DNA of 64,000 nt from Thereva unica. Its lineage: Eukaryota > Arthropoda > Insecta > Diptera > Therevidae. Position 1 is the first letter of the stretch, and each line of letters begins with the position of its first letter. The notes under the pieces were generated by a model. It worked only from the letters and a program-made list of their open reading frames with translations. It had not been told where the DNA came from and did no database searches. Position numbers and translations under genes: made by a program. The stretch lies in the NCBI GenBank assembly GCA_949987705.1, contig OX465281.1:140168876-140232875 (forward strand). The letters are read 5' to 3'. Of the stretch, positions 43,501 to 53,606 are shown piece after piece.

Positions 43501-46500
43501 AGTAATCCTTGTGGCCCAATGTGTGAATTTTCCTTATGAAGATCAGTTAATAATAGTCGTGTTAGCGGATGACCGTAAGGCAGCAGCATGGGATGTTTTG
43601 CGTCGTATGATAATCCTGACGCCTCTAGTCTTCCACCGACGCGTATTACTCCCTTTGCATCTAGAAATGGTGTCAAACTGCAAAGTGGGCTATTTTTGTT
43701 GACCTCCTGATGGCGCTTTAAATGGTTGATGTCTAACATGAACTCCTCCTTCTGCATGGATTTTATGATCAAATATAATGCTTCATCGAGTTCCTTAGGA
43801 GTTAATGCATTTCCTTCGCTCGTATCTCTTGGGTTCCCTTGGCAGCGATTAATGAATCGGAGTGTGTAAGCTGTTATTCGCTGTAATTTCCGGAAAGAGT
43901 TATTGTGTTTTATACAGCTTACGTCGAAATATGCATCGTTGTGTGTGGTTGTAGTGAGCGATACTGTTGGTACGCTAACCTCAGTCATCGGTTCTTGTAG
44001 TTTGAACGCTGGTGGCCAAACTTCCGTCTTCCCATGTAAAAAGAGTGGTCCATAAAACCACAGTGTACAATTTTGCATGCGTTCTGGTGATAGACCTCTT
44101 GACACTATGTCTGCCGGATTGTCCCTTGATGAGACATGACGCCATTGTTCTGGTATAGAGTAACCTTTAATAGATGCTATTCTGTTAGCAACAAAGGTTG
44201 GTAGCGCTGCCGTGGAACTATTTAACCATGATAATACAATTTCCGAGTCCGTCCACAAATAACTCGGTTTATTTCTCAGATGCGAATCCTTCTTGACGCG
44301 GTGAGTTAATTCAGCTGCCAACTTAGCTGCGCATAGTTCCAGTCTCGGAATTGTAATTTTCTTTATGGGTGCTACTCTTGACTTAGCACACAACAGCCGA
44401 CAAAGTACCGTTTCATCTTGAGTAGTGGCTCGAATGTAGACTGCTGCACCGTAAGCCTTTTCAGAGGCATCTGCAAAAGTATGGAGCTGCATATCTTTCA
44501 CCAGACGGTGACCATAAATGTGTCGTGGAATCTTTATTTCGTTTAGTGCATGAAGTTGTTGCCGAAACTCTATCCATCTGGTATACAGTTCTTGTGGAAT
44601 CGCGGCGTCCCAATCCATCTTTAGCTCCCATAGTTCTTGAAGAAACAATTTTGCTCTAACAACAACTGGAGCGATCATGCCTAATGGGTCAAATATTTTT
44701 GCTAAGTCTGATGCAACGGTCCGTTTTGTTACTCGGTTGGCGTCATTTTTGGACACTGATATACTAAATTCGTCGTTCTTTGGAAACCAAATCAATCCTA
44801 ACGTTTTCACGTGATCTTCCTGATTGCTAGTGAAATCAAGTTGTATCTCTTGATCTTTCGGCATTATGTGCTCAAGTAGTTTGGCATGATTAGAGCACCA
44901 CTTCCTTAGTGTAAACCCGCCTTCTGTGAGCAGCTGGTTTAGTTCCTTTTGACTCTGCAAGAGCTCGGCCACGCTATTTGATCCAGTCATTACGTCATCT
45001 ACATAGAAATCGTGTTTGAGGATTTGTGCTCCATATGGATATGCTTCCTTTCGATCTTCTGCGAGCTTTTGAAGACATCTTGTTGCCAAATATGGCGCTG
45101 AAGTGGTACCATAGGTAATTGTTCGAAGTTGGTAGCATTTCACCTGCTCATTTGGATCCTTCCTCCAAAAAATAAGTTGGAATTGCTGATCTTCCTTGCG
45201 CACTTCTATTTGCCGATACATTTTCTGTATGTCGGCTGTGAATACAAACCGTGGGAGTCGAAAACGTAAGAGAATTGAGAAGAGTTCATCTTGTACTGTC
45301 GGCCCAGCATAAAGTATATCATTCAACGACTTATTAGATGTTGTCTTGGCTGATGCATCAAACACTACTCGTAACTTCGTAGTGGTGCTATCTGGCTTAA
45401 GAACGCTATGGTGTGGCAGATAATAGTTTGGTTGTAGAAGACTGTCACTGGTTGCCAGTTGCATGTGGCCAAGCTGTATATACTCCTCCATGAACGCTAC
45501 ATATTCCTTTCTCAATTGACTGTTTTTCATGAGTTTCCCTTCGAGCGCATAGAAGCGGCGCAGTGCTACAGTTCTGGATTCGCCCAGGCTCTTAGGATCT
45601 TGAGAGAATGGTAACGCTACTACAAATCGTCCATTGCTCAAGCGACTTGTGGTTTGATTGAAGATTTTTTCACACCGCTTCTCAGCAACGCTCATTTCAG
45701 TTGTTGATTCCTCTGCTTCCTCCAGTTTCCAAAATTTTTCGATTACATCAGTGAGCCTTCCTTCTTCAGTAAGAATGTTACATATCGCTCTTGCTGAATT
45801 TATCTGATTCGGTTGGGCTACCTTTCCTGAAACGATCCATCCAAGTACGGTATTTTGTAGCGTTGGTAAGTTGGGTCCTAGGTCTATCTGTCCTACTGAC
45901 AACAGTTGGAAAAAGTGTTCTGCACCAAGCAGTAGATCGACTTTTGCCGGCTTGTCAAATCGGGGATCAGCCAATCTAACGTTGTTCGGTATCTTCCATT
46001 CAGTAGAATTTAATTGCTGAGTTGGCTGCAACGATGTAATTTCCTGCATGACGAAGGCTTCAATTCTGGTACTAAAAGCGCTAGTGTTGGATTCTAGTAT
46101 GATGTTGATGCGTCCTCTGGCCTTTTGTGGTGCTCGCTGTATGCCTTCTACTGATAGTGTAACTTCTTCTGGCTCTAGACGCATTTTTTTTATCAATCGT
46201 TTTGTAATAACATTGATTTGTGATCCTGGATCCAGGATGGCGCGGCATTCTATAGTTCGGCCGTCATTGGAAATTAATTTTACACGTGCTGTGCTCAATA
46301 TGACATATCCTGTTGGAAAACCCATATTTTTGGTGGTTAAGGATAATGTGCTACTGCTAGATCCAGGTAAGTTTTCTGTTTTCATTATATCCTTATGATC
46401 AGTTGGCTTTGCATTGGCCTTAGCCTCGGGAATATCTAAATGCAACAGCGTGTTATGCTTTTTGGTACATCTGGTGCAAGCTCGTAATTTGCAATCGGTC

Positions 46501-47984
46501 CAATGGTGACCGTTCCTGAGACAATTCACGCACAATTTATTTTTTTGCACTAAGCGTAATCTCTCACTGGGGGTTTTCTGCAGGAACTGTTTGCACTGGT
46601 ACAGCTGATGGTTTTGTTTGCATAAAATGCATTGGGTTATTGTAGATGCAAGTGATGAGAATGTCTTTGATGGTTTCTTGTGCTGTTCTGGTTTCACATT
46701 CCCTTTTCCGCCTAAGGCCTCCAACGCCTGGAAACGTTTTTCAAGGAATGCTAAGAAGTCCTTTAAAGATGCTAACTCCTTTGGATTTGCAAGGGACTGC
46801 TCATACATTGCATGAGTGTTCTTGTCTAACTTTCGCTGCAGGATGTGAAGCAGTAATGGGTCCCAGTTTTCAGTTGAAACTCCCAAATTTTCTAAGCCCA
46901 GAAGGCATTCTTGGGTTATATCATGTAGATTCTTTACTGATATTGCCGTTCCACATTCGTTTGCATGAGAAGGCGATAACAATTTATTGACCAGAGCTGC
47001 AACAAGTATCCTTGGATTGTTGTAGCGATCTTGAAGTGTTCTCCACGCTGCTGTGTAGTTCTCTTCTGACAAAGAATAATGTCTTATTAGACGTTCTGCT
47101 TCTCCTACTAGGTTGGCCTTCAGGTACCACATTTTTTGACAGTCGGCCAATGCTTGTTTATGCACCATTTCTGTGTATAAATCGTGAAATTGCTTCCATT
47201 TCAGATAATCTCCATCAAATTTTGGGAGCTCTATCTTTGGAAGTTTCATAAATGAGCTTGCTTGACTGGATTGTTGGCTGTTGCTGGTTCCTTGCCTTTG
47301 CTCCTGCAATCTGGTTGTCAATGCTACGAGTAGGTGCTGCACATTTTCTTCAGCTTGGATGTAACTATCGGTATCGTCATGGATTTTGGCTGGATCGTCA
47401 ACTAACTCCCACAGCCTACTGTTTAATTCCTCAATCTGGGACCAATAATGTTTGACTGCTTCAAGTTTTACTTTGCAGTAAACCGTGTCATGCATCTGGT
47501 TCCTGTCAATTGATTGCATTAATCGATTCAAGGATTGAAGTACTGATTGCTGCCTCCTCTTCATCCTTTTGACTTCTTCAGTATTTGCAGTTTCAGCCTC
47601 GGTTGGGCTTGTCACATTAATTTGAACCTTTGATTGCCTGGGTGTTGGTGTTGCGGATTGCCTTGGAGTTGGTGTTGCAGATGGCCTGGGAAATTCCTTC
47701 AACTTTTCCTCAAACAGCTCCCGATATTCTTGAAATATCTTGGCGATCGTTGTGTAATAATTTTTAGTCGTGTATTCATGGGTCTCGTGATTGGGAAGCT
47801 CCTTAAGATTGATGTCATTCCTTTCAAAAGATAGCCAATTATCTTCTAGCCGCCGGATGCGTTCCAGGTAATAGTCCCTGTTTTTTCGGTCCGCTGGATC
47901 TTTCTTATAATTGCTGACGACTCTCTGGATCTCTTGCCCCAAATAGAATTGGTCCTGCATAAATTCCTCCAAAGTCTTCGACAT
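40581..47984 (-). CDS. BEL/Pao Gag-Pol-Env-like polyprotein
   Basis: The frame is uninterrupted for 2467 residues. Gag has a DUF1759 region (about 246-400) starting LPKIELPKFDGDYLKWKQF and Cys/His knuckles (about 460-510). The protease has LDPGS near 585. RT has TADIQKMYRQ near 915 and YVDD near 995. RNase H follows (FADAS near 1171, WTDSE near 1245). The integrase zinc region is near 1480-1520, with core residues near 1551, 1616 and 1670, then a DUF5641-like tail (about 1750-1830). An Env-like part has a hydrophobic leader near 1886-1900, a furin-type RMKR near 2000 followed by a hydrophobic segment, and a membrane span near 2416-2437. Env sharing one frame with pol needs processing or splicing. 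Fusion activity is inferred only. Confidence 0.93.
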   Translation of the reverse strand: MSKTLEEFMQDQFYLGQEIQRVVSNYKKDPADRKNRDYYLERIRRLEDNWLSFERNDINLKELPNHETHEYTTKNYYTTIAKIFQEYRELFEEKLKEFPRPSATPTPRQSATPTPRQSKVQINVTSPTEAETANTEEVKRMKRRQQSVLQSLNRLMQSIDRNQMHDTVYCKVKLEAVKHYWSQIEELNSRLWELVDDPAKIHDDTDSYIQAEENVQHLLVALTTRLQEQRQGTSNSQQSSQASSFMKLPKIELPKFDGDYLKWKQFHDLYTEMVHKQALADCQKMWYLKANLVGEAERLIRHYSLSEENYTAAWRTLQDRYNNPRILVAALVNKLLSPSHANECGTAISVKNLHDITQECLLGLENLGVSTENWDPLLLHILQRKLDKNTHAMYEQSLANPKELASLKDFLAFLEKRFQALEALGGKGNVKPEQHKKPSKTFSSLASTITQCILCKQNHQLYQCKQFLQKTPSERLRLVQKNKLCVNCLRNGHHWTDCKLRACTRCTKKHNTLLHLDIPEAKANAKPTDHKDIMKTENLPGSSSSTLSLTTKNMGFPTGYVILSTARVKLISNDGRTIECRAILDPGSQINVITKRLIKKMRLEPEEVTLSVEGIQRAPQKARGRINIILESNTSAFSTRIEAFVMQEITSLQPTQQLNSTEWKIPNNVRLADPRFDKPAKVDLLLGAEHFFQLLSVGQIDLGPNLPTLQNTVLGWIVSGKVAQPNQINSARAICNILTEEGRLTDVIEKFWKLEEAEESTTEMSVAEKRCEKIFNQTTSRLSNGRFVVALPFSQDPKSLGESRTVALRRFYALEGKLMKNSQLRKEYVAFMEEYIQLGHMQLATSDSLLQPNYYLPHHSVLKPDSTTTKLRVVFDASAKTTSNKSLNDILYAGPTVQDELFSILLRFRLPRFVFTADIQKMYRQIEVRKEDQQFQLIFWRKDPNEQVKCYQLRTITYGTTSAPYLATRCLQKLAEDRKEAYPYGAQILKHDFYVDDVMTGSNSVAELLQSQKELNQLLTEGGFTLRKWCSNHAKLLEHIMPKDQEIQLDFTSNQEDHVKTLGLIWFPKNDEFSISVSKNDANRVTKRTVASDLAKIFDPLGMIAPVVVRAKLFLQELWELKMDWDAAIPQELYTRWIEFRQQLHALNEIKIPRHIYGHRLVKDMQLHTFADASEKAYGAAVYIRATTQDETVLCRLLCAKSRVAPIKKITIPRLELCAAKLAAELTHRVKKDSHLRNKPSYLWTDSEIVLSWLNSSTAALPTFVANRIASIKGYSIPEQWRHVSSRDNPADIVSRGLSPERMQNCTLWFYGPLFLHGKTEVWPPAFKLQEPMTEVSVPTVSLTTTTHNDAYFDVSCIKHNNSFRKLQRITAYTLRFINRCQGNPRDTSEGNALTPKELDEALYLIIKSMQKEEFMLDINHLKRHQEVNKNSPLCSLTPFLDAKGVIRVGGRLEASGLSYDAKHPMLLPYGHPLTRLLLTDLHKENSHIGPQGLLATVRQHFWPIKGKALARVIVQHCTACTRAKPKLFHQLMGNIPVDRVQPTRPFINAGVDFCGPISIHYKLRGKRPTKAYIAVFCCFSTKAVHFEIVSDLTTDAFIAALKRFIGRRGHVQNLYCDNATNFVGASNQLSELKDVIYSAKGREAITSTCSSKSINFRFIPPRAPHFGGLWEAAVKSAKHLLVRSMANVSMTYEELETAMIDIEAVLNSRPITPLSNDPNDLSALTPGHFLIGEPLTATVDQTGKELQGSLQNRWKMLTHLKQNFWNRWSQEYLSELQHRYKWNTRLNNVKTGTLVILKEDNMPIMKWPLGRIVKIYKGEDDCVRVVDVKTASGIFKRAIHRLAPLLMTEDDEKRDDDHLFGSSQQNEENEPEETPSKRVRRTTSPTILTILAICLILPIIMASNIEVKRFKEHHGLKFENVGKVGLTSRQWDIIVYFDLQPLQSQYQIFLKGLSTFHQLCKEINQKPTCEQIIGEFQHIQEEFEASDELLSLQRTPSRMKRGAVNFVGNMANALFGVLDNDYAVKMSETIDNIRTNEEHLLALVKNQTSIIDSTINVIRKDQSTTEARFKNLENQYQQLLNTVHPDTGESYALKMQNLVTSLAIQMTLLTTNLRHVHSLILDILADTHHGRLSPQIISPRQLKEELMTIRSHLPPSYSLPTDGHSISSLYHLITVAGCKTDKYVIFHLKIPLLNADDFDLFKITPIPTVVNNTFVAIRTTSRYLAINTLRDMYCPMSEVELKLCLAMSDRRICRLQQPLYHRGAEIGMCEVYLLNEMPTFSQCPVEILHQQPIWIQLDHPNEWIFAMKEPTVTNIVCNGEPSTITLEGIGQLKLEPECILKQKLATVQGHHNNFNSTATGHIRYSSTKPKVPHEGNSDAIFKIQQETLDEIQQQLAQQNLELPKKIEAHNNHHSITGYLSITLVAVLIIGILVRYGYIRCRRPKRPQPKPRTHVGVSEGLDFTVVV

Positions 47985-48054
47985 GATGACAGCTGTTGAT
48001 TAGCTCCCGAGATTGATGAGAAGATGTGAGTTGCGTGATACAAGTGCTACACCC

Positions 48055-48074
48055 GATCACGTCGGGGTCACCAA
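48055..48074 (-). promoter_or_regulatory. Primer-binding site candidate of the BEL element
   Basis: On the coding strand TTGGTGACCCCGACGTGA directly follows the 5' LTR, where a tRNA 3' end would pair to start reverse transcription. The tRNA was not identified. Confidence 0.6.
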
Positions 48075-48660
48075 TGTTTATTACGAGAAGTTCTTTTACT
48101 TCCCGGTGGACTGATTGTCCAAAGTTTCCTTTTTAAAATTATCAAGGTGTTACACCTTGACAAAGTTATTTAAAAATGTTGACAAAGTGATTCACCTTGA
48201 CAACGATTGCTTTGTTGATTTGATTGTAAAGTTTGTGCTTGAGCGAAACACCCAAACACAGGACAATTAGAAATTAAACGCTTGAAGTCTTATTAATAAC
48301 TGTGTCTCTTTAATTATCCATTAATTTCTTTTATATACACAAAACTGCTTACATTGCTAAAAGAATGTTCTATGCATTTTGTGCAACATTAGAATTTCTG
48401 AGCATCTGCCGATTCTCTATGGAAATTCGCGTTGTCTAGCCGCTTCGCATATTTTCTCATGGCCGGACGGATCAGATTACGTCTGGCTTGATGTTTTATC
48501 AGAAATTCTAATGTTGCTGGTCAACATGCTTACATGCCGAAAAAAGATAATAAATGTCTTTACTTTTGAAAATGAGAAAAATTATGATAACAAAAAAAGT
48601 TTTTTTTGATTGATTGATTTTTATGATACATATACTAAATTTGTACTATGAGTACAAACA
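48075..48660 (-). repeat. BEL 5' LTR
   Basis: Same length (586 bp) as the left LTR, with one visible substitution. It should hold the promoter for the minus-strand transcript. The second GTAGT follows at 48661-48665. Confidence 0.95.
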
Positions 48661-49520
48661 GTAGTCTTCTCGGCGGTTGTTTAATTGGCTGGGCATCTTT
48701 GGTGTCGATCCTGTGTTGAACGATGTTCGTTTTCCCAAAGTCATCATCTCTCATGGCGAAGATATCACTGAAATCCTCTACTAATTTTCTCGCCTGGAGA
48801 TACTGTTTTTGTTCAAGACAACTAGTTGAGAGCACTGTGTTTATTAATTTCGTGGCCTTTGGCTTTGGTTTCGGAACCGTTTCCATGTTAGCGCATTCCA
48901 CTAATGTAATCTGTTCTGCCGGTTCTCCTTTTCCCAAAACCGTATCCTTCTTCAATCGTATTTCTCGTTCGTTAGTATTTAGCACTCTCACAACTACCTC
49001 CTTTTTGTCGTCGATGCTAACCAGACATTTTCCAATTGCTATATTTTTGATTGGTTCCCTTTGCTCTGGTTCGATAAGGTAAAATCGTTAGCTCCCGGGA
49101 TCACCATCGACTATCGCTCGCACCAATTTCTCAGCACACGGAGGAAGCACGGTATCTTCACGAACGAAGACTTTCAACTGCGAATAACAAGTGGATCCTG
49201 TGGCCAATGGAATCTCCTTGTTGTCATATCTCAGTATTTCCTCTCCAATGTCCAGTAGAATTTTATGTGTTTTCATAAAGTCCAGACCGAGAATACACTC
49301 GTCTGTTATATCAGCTACCAGGAACGAATGTGAAAATCCAATGTCAGCGAGAAACACATCCAACATAATTTCCCCGTGTAATCGTACTGGCTCTCCTGTT
49401 GCAGTTTTCAGTCTGTATTGGCGTGCGTCTTTCAGCCATTTATTGCCGACCATGTCAGCCCGGATAACAGATTTTGAAGCACCAGTGTCTACAGTTATTG
49501 TGCATTTTTCCGCTCCAATC
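48661..49520 (-). pseudogene. Gypsy protease and start of RT region
   Basis: Near 49480 the minus strand reads TVDTGASKSVIRADMVG with the protease active Asp-Thr-Gly, then the 49453-49088 frame with ITDECILGLDFMKTH (the flap and second part of the fold). The 48991 frame continues VEDFSDIFAMRDDDFGKTNI and HRIDT, the usual lead-in to RT, and is cut at 48660 by the BEL LTR. Codon phase continues at 39963. Frameshifts separate protease and RT lead-in. Confidence 0.75.
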
Positions 49521-49628
49521 TTTCCATCGATGACCAGGCTGTTGCCAATATGCTGCAGTTGTTTGATAGCGGTGATGATGACGCCGGGGGCTTCGATTTC
49601 CCCAACTCCCGCCCCATGGAGTTAGTCT

Positions 49629-51070
49629 TTATTCGTTTCCCTGCTGCTGTCCGCGGGGAGACACGGAGTCATTGTTTTCGGCCTCCCTCTGATCACCTTT
49701 CTGCCGATGTCCGCATTTTTCACAACAAGTTCTGCCACTCCTATTTTCGGGAGACTCTGCTCTCCTTCGCTTCCTGCAATTCCTTTGCAAATGACTCGGT
49801 TCACTACAGTTCCAGCACCGGAGTCGACCGCGTACTTCTGTTGCATTCATTCTGCTGCAAATATCCTCTGTTGTGTGGATCTCTCTGATGCGGACTGCAC
49901 TTCTTGATGCTTGCTTCGCTGCCTCGTATGCCAGAGCATATGCCAAAACTTCTGCAGTATTCTTATTTCCGGCCAATCTGGCTGCCTGTTGCAAGTCCCG
50001 GTCAGCAAAAGAGTTAAGGAAAGCCTCTCTTGCTACTTCGTTGATGTAGTCTTGGCCGAAGCTAGGATAAGCCAGTTGCACTAACCTCTCGATATCGGCG
50101 CATAGTTGTTGTAAAGTTTCTCCTGGCTTTTGAAGTCGATTGCGAAGTTGAAGTCGATAAACCTCTTGCATGTGCTGATCACCGTAACGCATTTCCAGCG
50201 CTTGAACTAAGAACCCGTAGCTGTTGCGATGTTCTGCTGGTATTGACTGCAATATTTCTGCTGCTGTGCCCCTTAGTGACAACGTTAAGGCCGTTGCTTT
50301 TTCCTCCTCAGTCCAGAAAGTGCCTGTAGCTGCTGCTTCGAATTGGAGCTTATAAGTAGACCATGGGCTTTGCCCGTCGAAAGTTGGAGGCTGCAGTTTC
50401 CTAACTCCGATGACTTCGTGAGATGCTGCCGCTGGGTGGTGAGATCGGCTCTGACGGTTTCTAGTTCCATTTCGAGCTTTCCCAGATCATTCCTTACATT
50501 TGCCTTGATGAAAGATTCGAGACTTTCCAGATCACTCCTTACATTTTCTTTCATGTTTTCCAGCTTATTATAGACAGATAGTGAGAATGATTCGATTTTC
50601 TGCTCCAGCTGGTTCTTCTGTTCTTCCATCGACTCTTTGAGTTCTGCGATCGAACGTTCATCAACTACTGTTAACATTTTTTGTTCATCTTTTAACGCCA
50701 ACACTTCCGCTTTGATCTCTGTTGTCGCTTCCCTCATATCTGCCGATGCACGTTCTTGCGCTGCCTTCATCTCTGCCGATGCACGTTCTTGCGCTGCTGA
50801 TAACCGTTCTTGCGGCGCTGATGACCGTTCTTGCGCAGCTGATGACCGTTCTTGCGCTTCCGTCATCACCATCAATGTCTTAAAGAGTTCTGCCATACTC
50901 ACTGTCGATTCTTCTGGTTCCGCTTCTACCTCGTCTTCAAACATGTAGGTTTCAGGATCCTTGCCTTCGTTCACCATAGCTTCTCGAAGCAGGGCGGTTA
51001 GGGCATTTTTAGCCCCCACTGTTGACAACGAGCGCTTACTTAATTCACTTTTCAACTCCATCATCATCAT
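49629..51070 (-). pseudogene. Gypsy gag
   Basis: The first frame (51070-50285) has an N-terminal SAP-like segment (ELKSELSKRSLSTVGAKNAL), an acidic region, five or six AQERSSA-type repeats (near 50740-50860) and a long coiled coil. The second (50282-49629) has the capsid-like block SLRGTAAEILQSIPAEHRNS to GETLQQLCADIERLV, then a CCHC knuckle (CWNCSEPSHLQRNC). A frameshift lies near 50284. Gag would package element RNA into particles. The start is doubtful because four ATGs adjoin the LINE junction. Confidence 0.75.
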
Positions 51071-51077
51071 TTCATCA

Positions 51078-51593
51078 TCATTGTGCTCTGGGCGAAGCAG
51101 TTGCCCTCCAGCGGACTCTGTTTTGCGCGACAGCTCTCAGCTCGGACCAGGATCTCCCAGTTGTTGCGGCTTCTGCTAGTAGGGTTCTCCTCCATGTTGT
51201 CCTAGGTCTTCCAACTCGACGGGATCCTTGCGGATTCCAGTCGAGGGCCTGTTTGGCTAGATTTTCGTTTTCGCGTCGCAAGGTGTGGCCAACCCAATTC
51301 CATTTCCTTCGTCTGATTTGGTCGTCTATCCTTTCTTGGCCGGCACGGCGCCATAGTTCTTCGTTTGAAATTCTATCCTGCCAGCGGATTTTTAGTATAC
51401 GACGCAGGCATCTGTTGACGAAGACTTGTAGGCGCCCTGTGATGAATTGGGTGACTTTCAATGTTTCGCAACCGTACAAAAGTACTGCCTTAACGTTGGA
51501 GTTGAACAGCCGCAATTTGGTGTTAGTTGAGATCTCCGTTGTTCTCCATATGCGGAACAGGCATGCATATGCGCCTCGTGCTTTAAGGTCCAA
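51078..51593 (-). pseudogene. LINE C-terminal segment
   Basis: The frame reads ARGAYACLFRIWRTTEIST, LFNSNVKAVLLYGCETLK, FVNRCLRRILKIRWQDRISN and NWVGHTLRRENENLA, the region after RT in RTE-like LINEs. It starts at the Harbinger-3 right boundary and ends at a stop just before the ATG-rich tail. The host reading frame continues from 54614 upward. Confidence 0.8.
51582..51585 (+). repeat. Target-site duplication TTTA of Harbinger-3 (left)
   Basis: TTTA here matches 54614-54617. A 3-bp TTA is the expected Harbinger duplication, and the extra T may be chance. Confidence 0.75.
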
Positions 51594-51737
51594 TTACAAT
51601 GAACGGATCTGAGCGGATTGAAATGTCAAAAGAACGCATCGGAACGGATTGGAAATTGCACTGACTACAATGAACGGATCTATTCGGATTCAAATGTCAA
51701 AGTAGTTTATTTAATGCAAATAGTGCAAGTGAGAACT

Positions 51738-53130
51738 ATGGATAGTTATAGAAAAACAAAAGTGTTGCAGATGTTTTTATTAATTATCAACATGTATAAA
51801 GCTGCAATAAAACTAAAAAAATTAAAAAATAAGAAAAAAAGGCGGTGGTGGGTACGTCCCATTAACAGAAATCGGGAACCTGGGATATTTCAAAGCGACT
51901 TTCCTACCCATGAAAATGAAAGATAATGAACAATTTTTCATACATACCCGCATGAAGCGCCCAATTTACGAACTCCTTTTGAATTTAGTAAAGGAATCCC
52001 TTGTGAAAAAGTGTTTAAGGAAACCAATAGAGCCAGAGCTTAGGCTTGCTCTAACATTGAGGTAAAACTTTTTAATTGTTTCGTTTTCTAGACATTGCAT
52101 AGTTATATTTTTTTGCAGTTATTTATCGCAAGGGACATCTTATCAGTTTTTGGCATGGTCTTTTAAATTAGGAAAAGCAACAGTTAGAAAGATAATTTTA
52201 GAAACGTGTCACGTCCTATGGAAGATTCTGTCACCGATATATGTGACCGAACCAACCGCAGAGGATTATAAGAAAATTGCTTTGGATTTTTTCAATCTGT
52301 GGGATATGCCGAATTGCGTCGGAGCATTAGATGGAAAACATATTAATGTTACCTGTCCACCTAATTCTGGGTCGCAATTCTATAATTATAAGCATAACTA
52401 CAGTATTGTATTACTAGCAATTTGCGACGCCAAGTATACTTTTACTGCTGTGGACGTTGGAGCTTATGGCAGCCAAAGTGATGGAGGTGATTTTTGCAAC
52501 ATTGATATGTATGTGTATATTACTATAACTTCCATTGTTACAGGAGTACTGCGTGAGTCAAATTTTGGTCGTAGATTATTATCTGGACATTTGCCTTTGC
52601 CAGGTAACCGCGAATTACCTCATAGCGAAATAACATTTCCCCACTATTTCGTTGGAGATGGGGCGTTTCCGCTTAAAAACAATTTGCTGCGACCTTATCC
52701 GGGCAACCTCCTGTCCAAAAAGGAAAAAGTCTTAAACTACAGACTTTCGCGCGCACGTCGAGTAATCGAAAATACTTTCGGGATACTTGTGTCTCGATGG
52801 CGAGTCCTCCGAAATCGCTTGGAATGCTTTCCGGAAAATGCGGAGAAAATTGTGCTCGGAGCAATAGCTCTGCATAATTTTATTATGCTTCATGACCAAG
52901 CCAGCTATTGCCCTCCAAAGTTTGTTGATTGGGAGGATGAAAATAGCAATATTCATGAAGGAGAATGGAGAAGTTTAATTGGGAATGAAATCAGTTCGTT
53001 CACTCCTTTTCATCCTCAGTGCCGAAATGCGCCAGTAAGTGCTTTCCACTTACGAGAAAAGTTGGCAAACTATTTTCTAAGCAGTGGCGCGATTCCTTCT
53101 CAGGAACGTGTTATAAGCAATCCATTATAG
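51738..53130 (+). pseudogene. Harbinger-3 PIF transposase, almost intact
   Basis: Exon 1 starts at ATG 51738 (MDSYRKTKVLQMFLL) and includes RRWWVRPINRNREPG. A one-base frameshift occurs near 51910, then FFIHTRMKRPIYELLLNLV and RKPIEPELRLALTL. The intron is 52061-52117 (57 bp, GT-AG). Exon 2 has the first Asp in PNCVGALDGKHI, the second in HYFVGDGAFPL, and the catalytic Glu in RRVIENTFGIL, ending at 53130. A non-standard stretch (NIDMYVYITITSIVT, near 52495) inside the DDE fold may be an unremoved intron. It cuts and pastes the element, with the MADF partner. Confidence 0.85.
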
Positions 53131-53606
53131 ATTTACTTTATTAGTACCATAAAATGAATTAAGAATACTCGAAATTTATAAAACATGTATATATATATTA
53201 TTATCACTTTCACAACAAAGAAACAAAATAAAATTTCTTCTATAAAATAACAGTCTTTCAATTATCATTACATTTAAAACTAAGAAAACACAATAACATC
53301 TCTTCATGATATAAAAAAAAGTCTCAATTATCAATACGAAAATAAAATAAAATCTCTTCTTGAAATAAAATAAATTTGTCTTTAAAACGAAAAAATAAAA
53401 TAAGGCACGAATTCATTTTGCATTAGAAAACTAATTACTATACTTAATAATCGTTTTAGACGGTGCGCATTAGCGCATGTGCCTCACGAACGTTTGTTGA
53501 TGAAGGTAGAAGTGGGGTTGATGAGTGGTACCCGCCCACTTTTCCTTTTATCCACAAAGTTCGTAAGGCACATGTGCTGGAACGCACAGTATAAACCGGC
53601 TTCGAG

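Larger units (their letters stand above)
39969..48660 (-). mobile_element. BEL/Pao retroelement with Env-like region, intact
   Basis: Two 586-bp LTRs bound a single open frame of 2467 codons on the minus strand. I found one base difference between the LTRs (A at about 40330, G at about 48436), which means a recent insertion. The TSD is GTAGT. A primer-binding candidate and a G-rich polypurine tract sit in the correct places. It interrupts the pol gene of an older gypsy element. Confidence 0.95.
36699..51077 (-). mobile_element. Degenerate Ty3/gypsy retrotransposon, split by a BEL element
   Basis: Minus-strand order is gag (51070-49629), protease (about 49500), RT (39891), RNase H (39398), integrase (38342-37225), then the 3' LTR. 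A BEL/Pao element occupies 39969-48660 with GTAGT duplicated. Upstream of gag the sequence joins the 3' end of an RTE LINE at about 51078, so the 5' LTR must lie beyond the window or be lost. Several frameshifts and stops show that this copy is dead. Confidence 0.8.

Noticed and set aside
51078..51593. 5' LTR of the gypsy element expected just upstream of gag
   Set aside because: The sequence there is clearly LINE coding sequence; no copy of the 36699-37213 LTR occurs elsewhere in the window.
50637..51612. Plus-strand ORFs rich in Ser and Cys opposite gypsy gag and the LINE
   Set aside because: Antisense shadows of the minus-strand coding regions.
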